Assembly (NCBI GenBank): GCA_904395815.1
Contig: CAJFOC010000013.1
Location: 1 to 49,741 of the forward strand
DNA length: 49,741 nucleotides
Reading direction: 5' to 3'
From: an uncultured Holdemania sp.
GTDB taxonomy: Bacteria; Bacillota_I; Bacilli_A; Erysipelotrichales; Erysipelotrichaceae
Each line of letters begins with the position of its first letter. Position 1 is the first letter of the stretch. Below, in pieces: positions 34,204 through 42,670 of the stretch. The notes beneath the pieces were generated by a model. It searched no databases. It had not been told where the DNA came from and saw only the letters and a list, made by a program, of their open reading frames with translations. The translations under genes were made by a program, and so were the position numbers.

Positions 34204-35052
34204 TTATCCGGCGTGATGCTGCCGGTTGTAGTCCAGACACCAGTCGATGCAGGCCGCCACATCGTCCACCACATGATCCGCCTGCCGCTTCACCTGCGGA
34301 TCGGCATGGGCCATGACAAAGCGATGAGCGCTGCCCGCAAACATCTGCAGATCGTTTTCCGCATCGCCGATGACGGCGATCTGCTGCGGCGTATAGCCGT
34401 AAGTTTCGCTCAGATAGCGGATGAACGTTCCCTTGTTGCCATCCCGGCGGCCGATTTCCAGCAGATCGCCGCGGCCGGTATTCACAACATAATACGACTC
34501 TGCCAGCTGCGCCTGCAGCCGCTGCTGCCATTGACGGCAGCTGTGGGTGTCGGCAAACAATACGGACAACTTGCCGATCTGCAGATCCGGCTGCTGATCC
34601 AATACGTCCAAAAGCGGCTTTTCCGCCACACTGCCCAGCCCTGTCTGACGGCATTCCTTGCGGTAACGCTGCGCCTCGCTGTGCGAAGGATCCAGAAAAA
34701 TCCGGCGTGAATCCAGATCCTGCGCCTGCACGCAGAGCACCGGCTCAACCGTGCTGAGCTGACAGACTACCTCCCGCATCTGCGCACAATCGCAGGTCAA
34801 GGCATACTGCGTCACACCGTTATCCACGCATACCGCCCCGTTGAATCCGCCGACAATCGGATGCGGTAATCCGTATTTCCTCAACACCGTTTCGCCATAC
34901 AGCGCCGTCCTGCCGGAAGCTACCGAAAAACCGATTCCCGCCTGACGGCACCGCTGCAGCGCCTGTTCGTTGCGTTCGGTCAGATCAAACAGCGACGGAC
35001 CATGACCGTAAAACAACGTGCCGTCCATATCGCTGACAATCATTCTGATCAT
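34204..35052 (-). CDS. Cof-type HAD-superfamily hydrolase
   Basis: 282 aa. Motif I VSDMDGTLFYG, motif II SVASGRTALYG, Lys in GNKGTFIRYL and motif IV VIGDAENDLQMF; C2-capped sugar/cofactor phosphatase family. ATG 35052 follows AAAAGGGGGACAGTCC. Only 22 bases separate it from the pseudoenzyme gene, so it likely heads an operon with amidohydrolase pair 1. Substrate unknown. Confidence 0.9.
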   Translation of the reverse strand: MIRMIVSDMDGTLFYGHGPSLFDLTERNEQALQRCRQAGIGFSVASGRTALYGETVLRKYGLPHPIVGGFNGAVCVDNGVTQYALTCDCAQMREVVCQLSTVEPVLCVQAQDLDSRRIFLDPSHSEAQRYRKECRQTGLGSVAEKPLLDVLDQQPDLQIGKLSVLFADTHSCRQWQQRLQAQLAESYYVVNTGRGDLLEIGRRDGNKGTFIRYLSETYGYTPQQIAVIGDAENDLQMFAGSAHRFVMAHADPQVKRQADHVVDDVAACIDWCLDYNRQHHAG

Positions 35053-35080
35053 GGACTGTCCCCCTTTTCTTCTGTTGATT

Positions 35081-35110
35081 ATTGTAAGACAGTCCCCAGC
35101 CGGTTGGCAA
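35081..35110 (-). promoter_or_regulatory. Promoter of the HAD-amidohydrolase operon
   Basis: Minus strand: TTGCCA (35105-35110), 18-bp spacer, TACAAT (35081-35086), partly just beyond the histidine-kinase stop codon. Confidence 0.55.
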
Positions 35111-35116
35111 CGTTTT

Positions 35117-36142
35117 TCATGATTCTGACGGCGTAACAATCCATGAGGATACCGGAAAATTCAGCGTCACCTCTGTCCATTTTCCAACCTGAGAATCGAT
35201 GGCAAGGCCGATGCTCATCTTGGCGCACAGCTGCGCTACCAGATACAGACCGATGCCGGTCGATCGGGCCGTTTTTCTGCCGTTGTCCCCGGTAAATCCC
35301 TTTTCAAACACCCGCGGCAGATCCCGCGCCGCAATGCCGATCCCGTTATCCCGGATCCGCAGCGAAACCCATTGCGATTCACGCCGGGCATGAAAACTCA
35401 GCACCGGTGCGCAAGAGCGGCTGTATTTGACAGCGTTGATAATAATCTGACCGAGGATGAACTCCATCCACTTGCCATCGGTATACACCGTCTGTTCCAG
35501 ATCCTCTCCCATCTCAATTCGAAACTGATGACCGATCAGCGATTTGGCCTGCGCCCGAACAGCCTGACTGACAAGCTGACGCAGCGAACAGCGGCGGATG
35601 ACATAATCCTTTTCCACCACGGTGCTGCGGGTATAATACAGCGCCTGTTCCACATACTGATCGATGCGGTCAATTTCTTCTCCCAGCGAACGGGTCACCT
35701 CGTCGCTGTGGTTTTCAATGATCAGCTTGCAGGAAGCAATCGGCGTTTTGATCTCATGCACCCAGGTTTCGATGTACTCGCTGTAATCTTCCCAGCGATG
35801 ACGATGCCGCGCTACCGTGTCGTTGGTCGCCTTGCTGACAATCCGGAAAATTTCCGCCAGCTTCTGTCCTTCGATAAAATCCGGCGTTTCCAGAATTTCC
35901 GACAGATAACTTTTTTCCTCCAGCTGTTCCAGCAGCTGAAAGGCCGTGTTGAAATAACTGCGCTTTTTGACAAATTCGCTGCCCAGCGCAACCAGCGTTA
36001 TGCACAGATACAACCCGCACAGAAAAAACAGCGCGAACCCGCCGACCCGCAGCATGCTTAACAACAATCCGGCAAACATCAGATAGCCCAGCTGACACAG
36101 CAGAAATATCTGCCGGTCATGAAGAAATTCCCGCAGCGTCAT
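35117..36142 (-). CDS. BceS-type intramembrane-sensing histidine kinase
   Basis: 341 aa. Two N-terminal membrane helices with almost no extracellular loop (residues 13-33 and 36-55), then the phospho-acceptor motif WVHEIKTPI (His near 128), N-box IINAVKYS, G-box RDNGIGI and TGIGLYLVAQ. This short-loop architecture is that of kinases which sense peptide antibiotics through a BceAB transporter. Start overlaps the response-regulator stop (ATGA). Confidence 0.93.
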   Translation of the reverse strand: MTLREFLHDRQIFLLCQLGYLMFAGLLLSMLRVGGFALFFLCGLYLCITLVALGSEFVKKRSYFNTAFQLLEQLEEKSYLSEILETPDFIEGQKLAEIFRIVSKATNDTVARHRHRWEDYSEYIETWVHEIKTPIASCKLIIENHSDEVTRSLGEEIDRIDQYVEQALYYTRSTVVEKDYVIRRCSLRQLVSQAVRAQAKSLIGHQFRIEMGEDLEQTVYTDGKWMEFILGQIIINAVKYSRSCAPVLSFHARRESQWVSLRIRDNGIGIAARDLPRVFEKGFTGDNGRKTARSTGIGLYLVAQLCAKMSIGLAIDSQVGKWTEVTLNFPVSSWIVTPSES

Positions 36143-36807
36143 ATCATATACCCCAGTCCGCGCTTAGTGGACAGGTAATCCTGCGGAACCCCAATGCTTT
36201 CCAGTTTCCGGCGCAGCCGGTTGATGTTGACCGTCAGCGTGTTGTCATCCACAAACTCTTCCGACTGCCACAGATCCGTCATGATTTCATCGCGGCTGAC
36301 AATCGTTCCCTGTTTGCGCATCAGAAGACCAAGAATGCGCATCTCATTTTTCGTCAGTTCCACGCTCTGTCCCCGATACGCCGCACTGCCCCGTCCCAGA
36401 TCCAGTAAAACGCCGTTGGCCTCCAGCAGCCGACCCTGATCTTCATGATAAGTCCGCTTGAGGATCGCCTGGATGTGAGCCAGCAGAATCTGAACATGAT
36501 ACGGCTTGGTAATGAAATCATCCGCCCCCAGATTCATGCTCATCAGCTCATCCACATCGCTGTCGCGGCTGGTCACCATGATGATCGGCACCGATGACTG
36601 CTGACGGATCTGACGGCACAGAACATACCCGTCATACTCCGGCAGATTGATATCCAGCAGCACCAGATGAGGACGGGCTGCGATAATCTGCCCGGCCGCC
36701 TCGTGAAAATCGTTTAACGCCTGTACCTGATAGCCATAACGCTCCAGTAAATTCTTCAGTTCCTCACGGATTTTCTCTTCGTCTTCCACAACCATGATTC
36801 TGAACAT
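36139..36807 (-). CDS. BceR-type OmpR-family response regulator
   Basis: 222 aa. Receiver domain with VVEDEE (Asp pocket), phosphorylated Asp in LVLLDINLPEYDG, Lys in FITKPYH; C-terminal winged-helix DNA-binding domain ending TKRGLGYMI. Start chosen at ATG 36807 (GAGGGATTGC upstream) rather than 15 codons earlier. First gene of a bceRS unit; probable target is the bceAB-like promoter at 31.8 kb and its own. Confidence 0.93.
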   Translation of the reverse strand: MFRIMVVEDEEKIREELKNLLERYGYQVQALNDFHEAAGQIIAARPHLVLLDINLPEYDGYVLCRQIRQQSSVPIIMVTSRDSDVDELMSMNLGADDFITKPYHVQILLAHIQAILKRTYHEDQGRLLEANGVLLDLGRGSAAYRGQSVELTKNEMRILGLLMRKQGTIVSRDEIMTDLWQSEEFVDDNTLTVNINRLRRKLESIGVPQDYLSTKRGLGYMI

Positions 36808-36843
36808 GCAATCCCTCATTTCTTCTATCCCTGATTTAACCTT

Positions 36844-36902
36844 ATTATACACAAATTTGCGCAGTCATCGTTCACCATGACAAAACTATAACGAAACTGT
36901 AA
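36844..36902 (-). promoter_or_regulatory. bceRS-like promoter with 11-bp tandem repeats
   Basis: -10 TATAAT (36844-36849, minus strand) without a good -35. CAAAACTATAA (36881-36891) and CGAAACTGTAA (36892-36902), 9 of 11 identical, sit 32 bp upstream, the same geometry as at the bceAB-like promoter. Confidence 0.45.
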
Positions 36903-36922
36903 GAAACCCCCGATACAGAAAA

Positions 36923-37531
36923 TCAGCAACGGGAAGAATCCTGCGACAAACGGCACCAGCGCAAAAAAGTTTCATGAGAAACTCCCAGCTGCAGCGCTGC
37001 CTTGCGGGAAGAAATTTTCTGCTGAAGCCACTGCCGGTGCAATCCGTCAAACTCCGCCGGGACCGGTAACCGCGGCCGGCCAAACCGCACCCCCTTCATC
37101 TTGGCAGCCCGGATTCCTTCCTGCTGCCGCTGCCGGATGTTTTCCCTTTCCGTCTGCGCGACATAGCTGAGCAGCTGCAGCACAAGATCGGCGATCAGGG
37201 TTCCGGTCAGATCCTTGCCCTCCCGGGTATCCAGCAGCGCCATATCCAATACCACGATATCAATCCCCTTTTCCCGGGTCAGCATACGCCATTGATACAG
37301 GATTTCCTCGTAATTACGCCCCAGCCGGTCAATACTTTTGATCACCAGCAGATCCCCTTTTTTCATACGGCGGATCAAGCGCTGATAACAAGGACGATTG
37401 AAATCTTTCCCGCTCTGCTTTTCCACCACGATGTTCTTTTCCGGAACCGGGAATTCCAGCATTGCGATTCGCTGCCGGTCCTCATTCTGATCTTTGGTTG
37501 AAACTCTGACGTAACCGTAAACCTGAACCAT
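36923..37531 (-). CDS. Serine recombinase (resolvase/invertase family)
   Basis: 202 aa. Catalytic N-terminal domain begins VYGYVRVSTKDQNEDRQ with the nucleophilic Ser in the VST motif, then SIDRLGRNYEEI, and the long E-helix; a C-terminal helix-turn-helix (SSRKAALQLGVSHETFLRWC) binds DNA. Start at ATG 37531 (AAAAGGAGGTAAAAAG). No transposase, inverted repeats or invertible segment is evident beside it, so it may be a domesticated or orphan recombinase. Confidence 0.92.
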   Translation of the reverse strand: MVQVYGYVRVSTKDQNEDRQRIAMLEFPVPEKNIVVEKQSGKDFNRPCYQRLIRRMKKGDLLVIKSIDRLGRNYEEILYQWRMLTREKGIDIVVLDMALLDTREGKDLTGTLIADLVLQLLSYVAQTERENIRQRQQEGIRAAKMKGVRFGRPRLPVPAEFDGLHRQWLQQKISSRKAALQLGVSHETFLRWCRLSQDSSRC

Positions 37532-37724
37532 CTTTTTACCTCCTTTTCCCATTGCCTGTCTTATGGGTAAAGGCCATTATACGCCACAGGTAAGCTTTTC
37601 TGCGGGGAAAAGGCCATCCATTTCGATTCATTCATCCTGTCAGACCGGTCACTTCGCTGCAAGCCCTGACAACCACCGATCCCATTTTTCCTGTTTTTCA
37701 CAACCCATTTTAACTGTTTTTTTC

Positions 37725-37753
37725 TTGTCATCCACGGTGAACACTGGTAAGAT
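37725..37753 (+). promoter_or_regulatory. Promoter of the HD-domain gene
   Basis: TTGTCA (37725-37730), 17-bp spacer, TAAGAT (37748-37753), about 30 bases before the start codon. Confidence 0.6.
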
Positions 37754-37779
37754 GATCATTGTAAGTTTGAGGAAGAGGA

Positions 37780-38334
37780 GTGATTGGATTGCAGAAACCG
37801 ATCGGATCGCGTAAGAATTTCAGTCAGCCGGAAGGTCCCCGGACAGCGGAATTCATCAGTCTGATTCAGGATCTTCTGGACATCGACGAAGTTCAGCAGC
37901 TTTCCGCCTTTTATCAGCACTGCAAGACGACACGTCTGCAGCATTGTGTCAATGTTGCCTATTACACCTTTCTTCTGGCCCGCCGGCTGAACCTGGACGT
38001 CCGCAGCGCCACCCGCGGCGCTTTGCTGCACGACTTTTATCTTTATGACTGGAAAAATGATGAACAGCCGATCGAAGGCCGGCATTGCGAGGTCCATCCG
38101 CAGATTGCCCTGCAGATGGCACGCCAGTTCACCCCGGTGGATGAGGTCATGGAAGACTGCATTCTGCGGCACATGTGGCCGATGAGCCCGGAAAGACCGC
38201 AGACGGCGGAAGGATGGATTGTTCAGGGTGTGGATAAATTCTGTGCGATGATGGAGATGAGCGCTCAGTCAGCCAGAAAAATCAGTCCGGTACGGCTGAA
38301 AATGCTGATGGTCTCGGTCATTACCCGCTATTAA
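37780..38334 (+). CDS. HD-domain phosphohydrolase
   Basis: 184 aa. HD-superfamily metal site: His in TTRLQHCVNVAYYTF, the HD pair in GALLHDFYLYDW, further His in GRHCEVHPQIA. Such proteins hydrolyse nucleotides or phosphodiesters; no substrate can be given. The start is uncertain: GTG 37780 or TTG 37789, both near GAGGAAGAGGAG. Monocistronic, with a promoter and a terminator. Confidence 0.85.
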   Translation: MIGLQKPIGSRKNFSQPEGPRTAEFISLIQDLLDIDEVQQLSAFYQHCKTTRLQHCVNVAYYTFLLARRLNLDVRSATRGALLHDFYLYDWKNDEQPIEGRHCEVHPQIALQMARQFTPVDEVMEDCILRHMWPMSPERPQTAEGWIVQGVDKFCAMMEMSAQSARKISPVRLKMLMVSVITRY

Positions 38335-38344
38335 GTGAAAAAAT

Positions 38345-38375
38345 GGGTCACGTTGGAAAACGGACCTGTTTTTTT
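38345..38375 (+). terminator. Terminator of the HD-domain gene
   Basis: GGTC-A-CGTT / AACG-GACC stem with GGAA loop, then GT and seven T. Confidence 0.8.
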
Positions 38376-38395
38376 ATGTTCGTTGGGCTGGTAAT

Positions 38396-38421
38396 GAAAA
38401 ACCCGGCAGATATTCCGCCGG
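38396..38421 (-). terminator. Terminator of amidohydrolase pair 2
   Basis: CCGGC / GCCGG stem with nine-base loop and five T on the minus strand, 24 bases past the stop at 38445. Confidence 0.75.
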
Positions 38422-38444
38422 ATTTTGTTCCCTCTTACACGCTG

Positions 38445-39617
38445 TTATTCTGCAGCGTTTTCACTCCAGACAAGCCGTCCGTCAATGATCGTCGCTGTGT
38501 TGCGGGCTTCCGTGTCCACCGCCGGCATGCCCTGGAAGATGACGACATCGCCATCCTTTCCCGGCTCCAGCGAACCGACACGATCATCACAGCCGATGAT
38601 GCGCGCCGCGTTGATCGTGATCATGCGCAAAGCGCGAAGTTCATCCATTCCGGCGCGAACCGCCTCGCCCGTCTGGGTTACAATCATGTACGGCACAAAG
38701 CACGGACCATCCGTCATAATCGCGCAGCAGACTCCGCGCCGGTCCAGTTCCGCCAGACATTCAATATCCAGCTTACAGCCTTCGCCGCCAAACAGCGGCG
38801 CACCCAACGGACCGTAAATCACGCCGCGGACATGCGGATTTTCAGCGATTTCATCGTAAAAATCACTGGCCCCCAGAGCATGGTCCAGCGTGACGTCAAA
38901 ATCAAATTCATCCGCCAGCTGCAGCAGCGACATCATATCATGCTGATAACAATGCACTTTCAGAGGAATTTTCTTCTCCAAAACCAACACGCCGTTTTCC
39001 AGTCCCGGATCTCTTTTCGGCATGACTTCCGGATTGCTCTTTCCTTCTTCCTTCTTTTTCATATAATCACGGACTTTCAGAAAGTAATCCCGGAACAGAT
39101 CCGCCACGCCCAGACGCGACATCGGCATGGCTGTCCGCGGTCCATAAACCCCTTTCGGATTCACGCCCATCGCCGCTTTCAGGGCAATCGGATTGCGCAG
39201 CGTACGGCTCGCCAGAGAATGCCCGCCGGATTTGACCGCACAGGCCAGTCCGCAGATCACATTGCCGCTGCCCGGGGTAATCGCGCTGGTCGTGATTCCG
39301 GCCCGGATCGCTTCGGTAAACGAGCGATCCAGCGGATTGATCGCATCGTAAGCCTGAATTTCCGGCGTAGTCGGCCGGGTCAGTTCGTTCAGATCCTGAA
39401 CTCCGCTGTCCGTATCAAAACCGCCGATATGGCTGTGGGCATCGACCAATCCCGGCATGACCACCTTGCCGCTGGCATCGATCACCTGTGCACCCTCCGC
39501 TGTCAGATTCATCCCGACCGTCATGATCTTGCCGTCATCGCCAATCAGCACATCGGCATTTTCCAAAACGCCCTGCGGCCCCATGGTCAGCACTTTGCCG
39601 TTTTTTATAAGAAGCAT
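38445..39617 (-). CDS. Amidohydrolase-superfamily protein with intact metal site, pair 2 active subunit
   Basis: 390 aa, paralogue of the protein at 31897. Same ligands: DAHSH (His 61, His 63), KVHCYQHD, TLDHALG, MTDGP, and the shared CGLACAVKSGG and NPKGVYGPR segments. Begins MLLIKNGKVLTMGPQGVLEN. It overlaps its pseudoenzyme partner by 13 bases. The repeated pairing implies function as a complex. Substrate unknown. Confidence 0.9.
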   Translation of the reverse strand: MLLIKNGKVLTMGPQGVLENADVLIGDDGKIMTVGMNLTAEGAQVIDASGKVVMPGLVDAHSHIGGFDTDSGVQDLNELTRPTTPEIQAYDAINPLDRSFTEAIRAGITTSAITPGSGNVICGLACAVKSGGHSLASRTLRNPIALKAAMGVNPKGVYGPRTAMPMSRLGVADLFRDYFLKVRDYMKKKEEGKSNPEVMPKRDPGLENGVLVLEKKIPLKVHCYQHDMMSLLQLADEFDFDVTLDHALGASDFYDEIAENPHVRGVIYGPLGAPLFGGEGCKLDIECLAELDRRGVCCAIMTDGPCFVPYMIVTQTGEAVRAGMDELRALRMITINAARIIGCDDRVGSLEPGKDGDVVIFQGMPAVDTEARNTATIIDGRLVWSENAAE

Positions 39618-40765
39618 TTCATCGCATCTCCCTTCGTGTACACTACCTCGCCGTTGATCAGTGTCTTTTCCACTGCCGCCTTGTAGGAGGTCAGCGGATT
39701 GGCCGACCAGATCACCAGGTCCGCCCGTTTTCCTTCTTCCAGCGACCCTGTTATCGAATCCATTCCCAGCAGACGGGCGGCATTGAGCGTCAGCATCTGC
39801 AGAACCGTTTCTTCATCATGAATCCGCTTCATCATTTCCAGCGCCGACCACAACAGATCTTCACGGCCTCCAAAACCGTTATCCGCGGCGCTGAACGCTA
39901 CCGTGACTCCCTGTTTCGCCAGCTGGGCAATTCCCGCATAATCGGTATTCCGGGTATATTTGTTAAAGCCATTGGCCGGATTGGCTACGATCAGACCACA
40001 TTTCCGCTCTGCCAGCTCCGTCAGCGACGCATCGACGCCAAACCCGCCGCAGAACACCAATTTGACCGGCAGATCCTGACAGGCCCGCAGCACGGAGCGG
40101 ATTTCCGATGGTGTGTTGCAGCTGACAAACAAAGGCATTTCACCGCGGACAACCGGCTGCAGTGCCGCCAGCTTCTCATCCCGTTCCGTTTTCGGATCCT
40201 GCGGATCGTAATCCCGCGCTGCCTGCAGCTTTTCCCGCATCATCGAGAAAATACCCATTTTGGTCATCGGAGCCACATTGCGGGCACCATACGCCTCTTT
40301 CAGCGCATCGGTCACCGAAGCCTTCATGCCTGCCCGATGACGCAGCACCATCTTCATCGGGTTCACCCCCAGCACCTCAAACGCCGCCATCTGACCGCCG
40401 AACAAATTGTTGTTGGACGGCGCGACGCCGACCGCCGTAATCCCGAACGCGTAAATCTGCTGGCGGGAAATGCCGCGGCCGTTGAACGCATACAGCACAT
40501 CCATCTGCGGAGTAAACACATCCGAACGCTCATCATTATCATTCGCATTGCCGCGGATCTCCCGACCCGGTCCCAGAATTCCCCAGTCGCTCAGCGGATC
40601 AATCCAGCCGGGAAAAATCTCCTTGCCCTCAGCATCGAGAATCTCGGCCCCTTCCGCTTCCAGCCCGGTTCCGATCTTGACAATGCGGCCATCCTCAATC
40701 AGAATATCCGCTTTTCCAACGCCGCCCTTGCCGTCATGCACACGGCCGTTCCGTAAACAAATCAT
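39605..40765 (-). CDS. Amidohydrolase-like pseudoenzyme, pair 2 partner without metal ligands
   Basis: 386 aa, paralogue of the protein at 33048 (shared APSNNNLFGGQMAAF, AGMKASVTDALKEAYGARN, ADLVIWSANPL). Metal ligands replaced: HxH is DPLSD, strand 5 reads LFVSCNT, strand 6 FCGG, strand 8 SAAD. Start 40765 after AAAGGGATGAGTGT; -10 TATAAT at 40791-40796. First gene of the pair. The same strand-5 changes (His to Phe and Asn) in both pseudoenzymes suggest the loss predates the duplication. Confidence 0.88.
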   Translation of the reverse strand: MICLRNGRVHDGKGGVGKADILIEDGRIVKIGTGLEAEGAEILDAEGKEIFPGWIDPLSDWGILGPGREIRGNANDNDERSDVFTPQMDVLYAFNGRGISRQQIYAFGITAVGVAPSNNNLFGGQMAAFEVLGVNPMKMVLRHRAGMKASVTDALKEAYGARNVAPMTKMGIFSMMREKLQAARDYDPQDPKTERDEKLAALQPVVRGEMPLFVSCNTPSEIRSVLRACQDLPVKLVFCGGFGVDASLTELAERKCGLIVANPANGFNKYTRNTDYAGIAQLAKQGVTVAFSAADNGFGGREDLLWSALEMMKRIHDEETVLQMLTLNAARLLGMDSITGSLEEGKRADLVIWSANPLTSYKAAVEKTLINGEVVYTKGDAMKCFL

Positions 40766-40845
40766 ACACTCATCCCTTTCTCTGTGTTTAATTATACCGG
40801 TTTCCTGGCCCTGCCGCCAGCCTCTTGTCGTCATTTCCACATGAA

Positions 40846-40873
40846 TAAAAAAACCTGAAGCACATACTTCAGG
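40846..40873 (-). terminator. Terminator of the pyrophosphatase gene
   Basis: CCTGAAG / CTTCAGG stem, six-base loop, seven T on the minus strand, just past the stop at 40879. Confidence 0.9.
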
Positions 40874-40878
40874 CCGAT

Positions 40879-42510
40879 TTACATCTGTTTCAAAATGACG
40901 GACAGCTTAGGCATCAGCTGCTGCTTTCGCGAAATGATTTCATGATCATAGCCGGAATGATCGTCAAACTGCGTATCGATGATTTCCCCCATCACATAGG
41001 AAAGCGGACCGCTGTAAACAAACATCGTGCCCTCCGCCATGATATGGGAAAACATCATGACCATCAGATCCAGCTGCTTTTCACTCTGCTCCTTTTCCAG
41101 ATTGTCTCTGAAATCCGGCAGAATGGCCTGGATATCCTCGATATGTTTGTAGTTGGTCTGACCAATCGCAATCCTGTACTTGCCCATTTCATAGGTTTTA
41201 AGGTCCCGGTTCAGAATCTGCGTCGGTGTGGACTCCTTCAAAGCAACCGAAGCGCTGAGCATCTGTTCGGCATACGCGTCCAGATCCACCCCGGCAATGT
41301 CCGCCAGCCGGTAAGCGATATCCCGATCCAGCGGCGTGGTTGTCGCCGATTTGAAATGCAGCGTATCGGAAATGATCGCGCTCATCATGATTCCCGCCAT
41401 CTGCGGAGTCGGCTCTACGCCATTTTCCTGATACAGCTGAGCAATAATCGTACAGGTACAGCCGCAGCGCTGATTGCGGTAGAAAATCGGCACTGAAGTT
41501 TCAATGTTGCCGATGTGATGATGATCGATGATCTCTTCAATTTCAGCATCCTCAATGTGATCGATCGCCTGATTCTTGGCACTGTGATCGACCAGGATGA
41601 ATTTCTTCTTCCGGAAATTCAGCAGGTGATAGCGGGAAACCGCCCCCACGACATTGCCTTCCATGTCCAGAACCGGATAACTGCGGTAACGGGTATTGGC
41701 CATTTTCTTCGCCGTATCATCCACATATTCATCATCCTGAAAGGTAATGGGATTGCGGCTCATGATACTTTCGATGGGGAACGCCTCGTTGATAACCTTG
41801 GCCACCTTCATCGTATCCCATGGCGTCCGGATCACCGCGCAATCCTGCATCCGGGCCAGCTCCAGGTTGTCCGGGCTGAGCTGTTCGCCGCAGGTAATGA
41901 TCATGCAGCGAGTCCCCAGCTCCAGCAGCTGACGCTGTTTGCGGTTGCCATCGGACAGGATGGTGATGCTCTGACGGAAATCTTGCTCAAACTTGGTACC
42001 GTCATTGAGCGTCACAATGAAAACCTTGCCGTTGGTTTTGACATTTTTCGGCCGATAACAGATCTCCCCGTGAATGGTTTCCGCAATGGCATCCAGCGAA
42101 GCGCTTTTCATCAGCTTCTGCAGCTGCTCATCACTCATCATCCGCGGCGAGGACAGATTGGAAGTGGAAACGATTCCGGCCAGCTTGTTCTGATCATCCA
42201 GCACAAACAGCGATTTGTTGCGCGAATGAAACAACAGATCCCACGCTTCCTTCACGGAAGTCTGCGTGTGCACCAGCGTCGCCTCATCCAGATCGATATC
42301 CCGCAGCTGGCTGCGGGCATCTTTCAGTAAAAACGGATTTTCCAGGCCGAACGTTTTCAGCACAAATTTGGTTTCTTCGTTCAACGGTCCCAGCCGGCAC
42401 GGAATGGCTGGAAAACCCAGCCGCTGTTTCAGCTCGGCATACGCCAGGACAGAACAAATGGAATCGGTATCCGGATTTTTATGACCGACGATATAAAGAT
42501 ATTGCTGCAT
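40879..42510 (-). CDS. ppaC: Manganese-dependent inorganic pyrophosphatase with CBS-DRTGG-CBS regulatory insert
   Basis: 543 aa. Family II (DHH) pyrophosphatase: IVGHKNPDTDSICS at the N-terminus, the DHH motif in EIIDHHHIGN, and the DHHA2 C-terminal domain. Between DHH motifs lie two CBS domains flanking a DRTGG domain (about residues 60-300), which in known CBS-PPases bind adenine nucleotides and diadenosine polyphosphates. Hydrolyses PPi to drive biosynthesis. ATG 42510 gives the best spacing to AGGTG. Single gene with terminator. Confidence 0.94.
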   Translation of the reverse strand: MQQYLYIVGHKNPDTDSICSVLAYAELKQRLGFPAIPCRLGPLNEETKFVLKTFGLENPFLLKDARSQLRDIDLDEATLVHTQTSVKEAWDLLFHSRNKSLFVLDDQNKLAGIVSTSNLSSPRMMSDEQLQKLMKSASLDAIAETIHGEICYRPKNVKTNGKVFIVTLNDGTKFEQDFRQSITILSDGNRKQRQLLELGTRCMIITCGEQLSPDNLELARMQDCAVIRTPWDTMKVAKVINEAFPIESIMSRNPITFQDDEYVDDTAKKMANTRYRSYPVLDMEGNVVGAVSRYHLLNFRKKKFILVDHSAKNQAIDHIEDAEIEEIIDHHHIGNIETSVPIFYRNQRCGCTCTIIAQLYQENGVEPTPQMAGIMMSAIISDTLHFKSATTTPLDRDIAYRLADIAGVDLDAYAEQMLSASVALKESTPTQILNRDLKTYEMGKYRIAIGQTNYKHIEDIQAILPDFRDNLEKEQSEKQLDLMVMMFSHIMAEGTMFVYSGPLSYVMGEIIDTQFDDHSGYDHEIISRKQQLMPKLSVILKQM

Positions 42511-42670
42511 CATGTTCACCTATTCTTCTTCAGGTCAGCCGCCGAAGCCGTAACGTCTGACTCCTTACGCTTTCTATTGATTTCATTATATCAACAATCG
42601 AGGTCAGCGCCAATGCCCGGCTGAAATTTCCTAACGGAAAATCCCGGATCAACCAAACGGGCTGTCAAAA

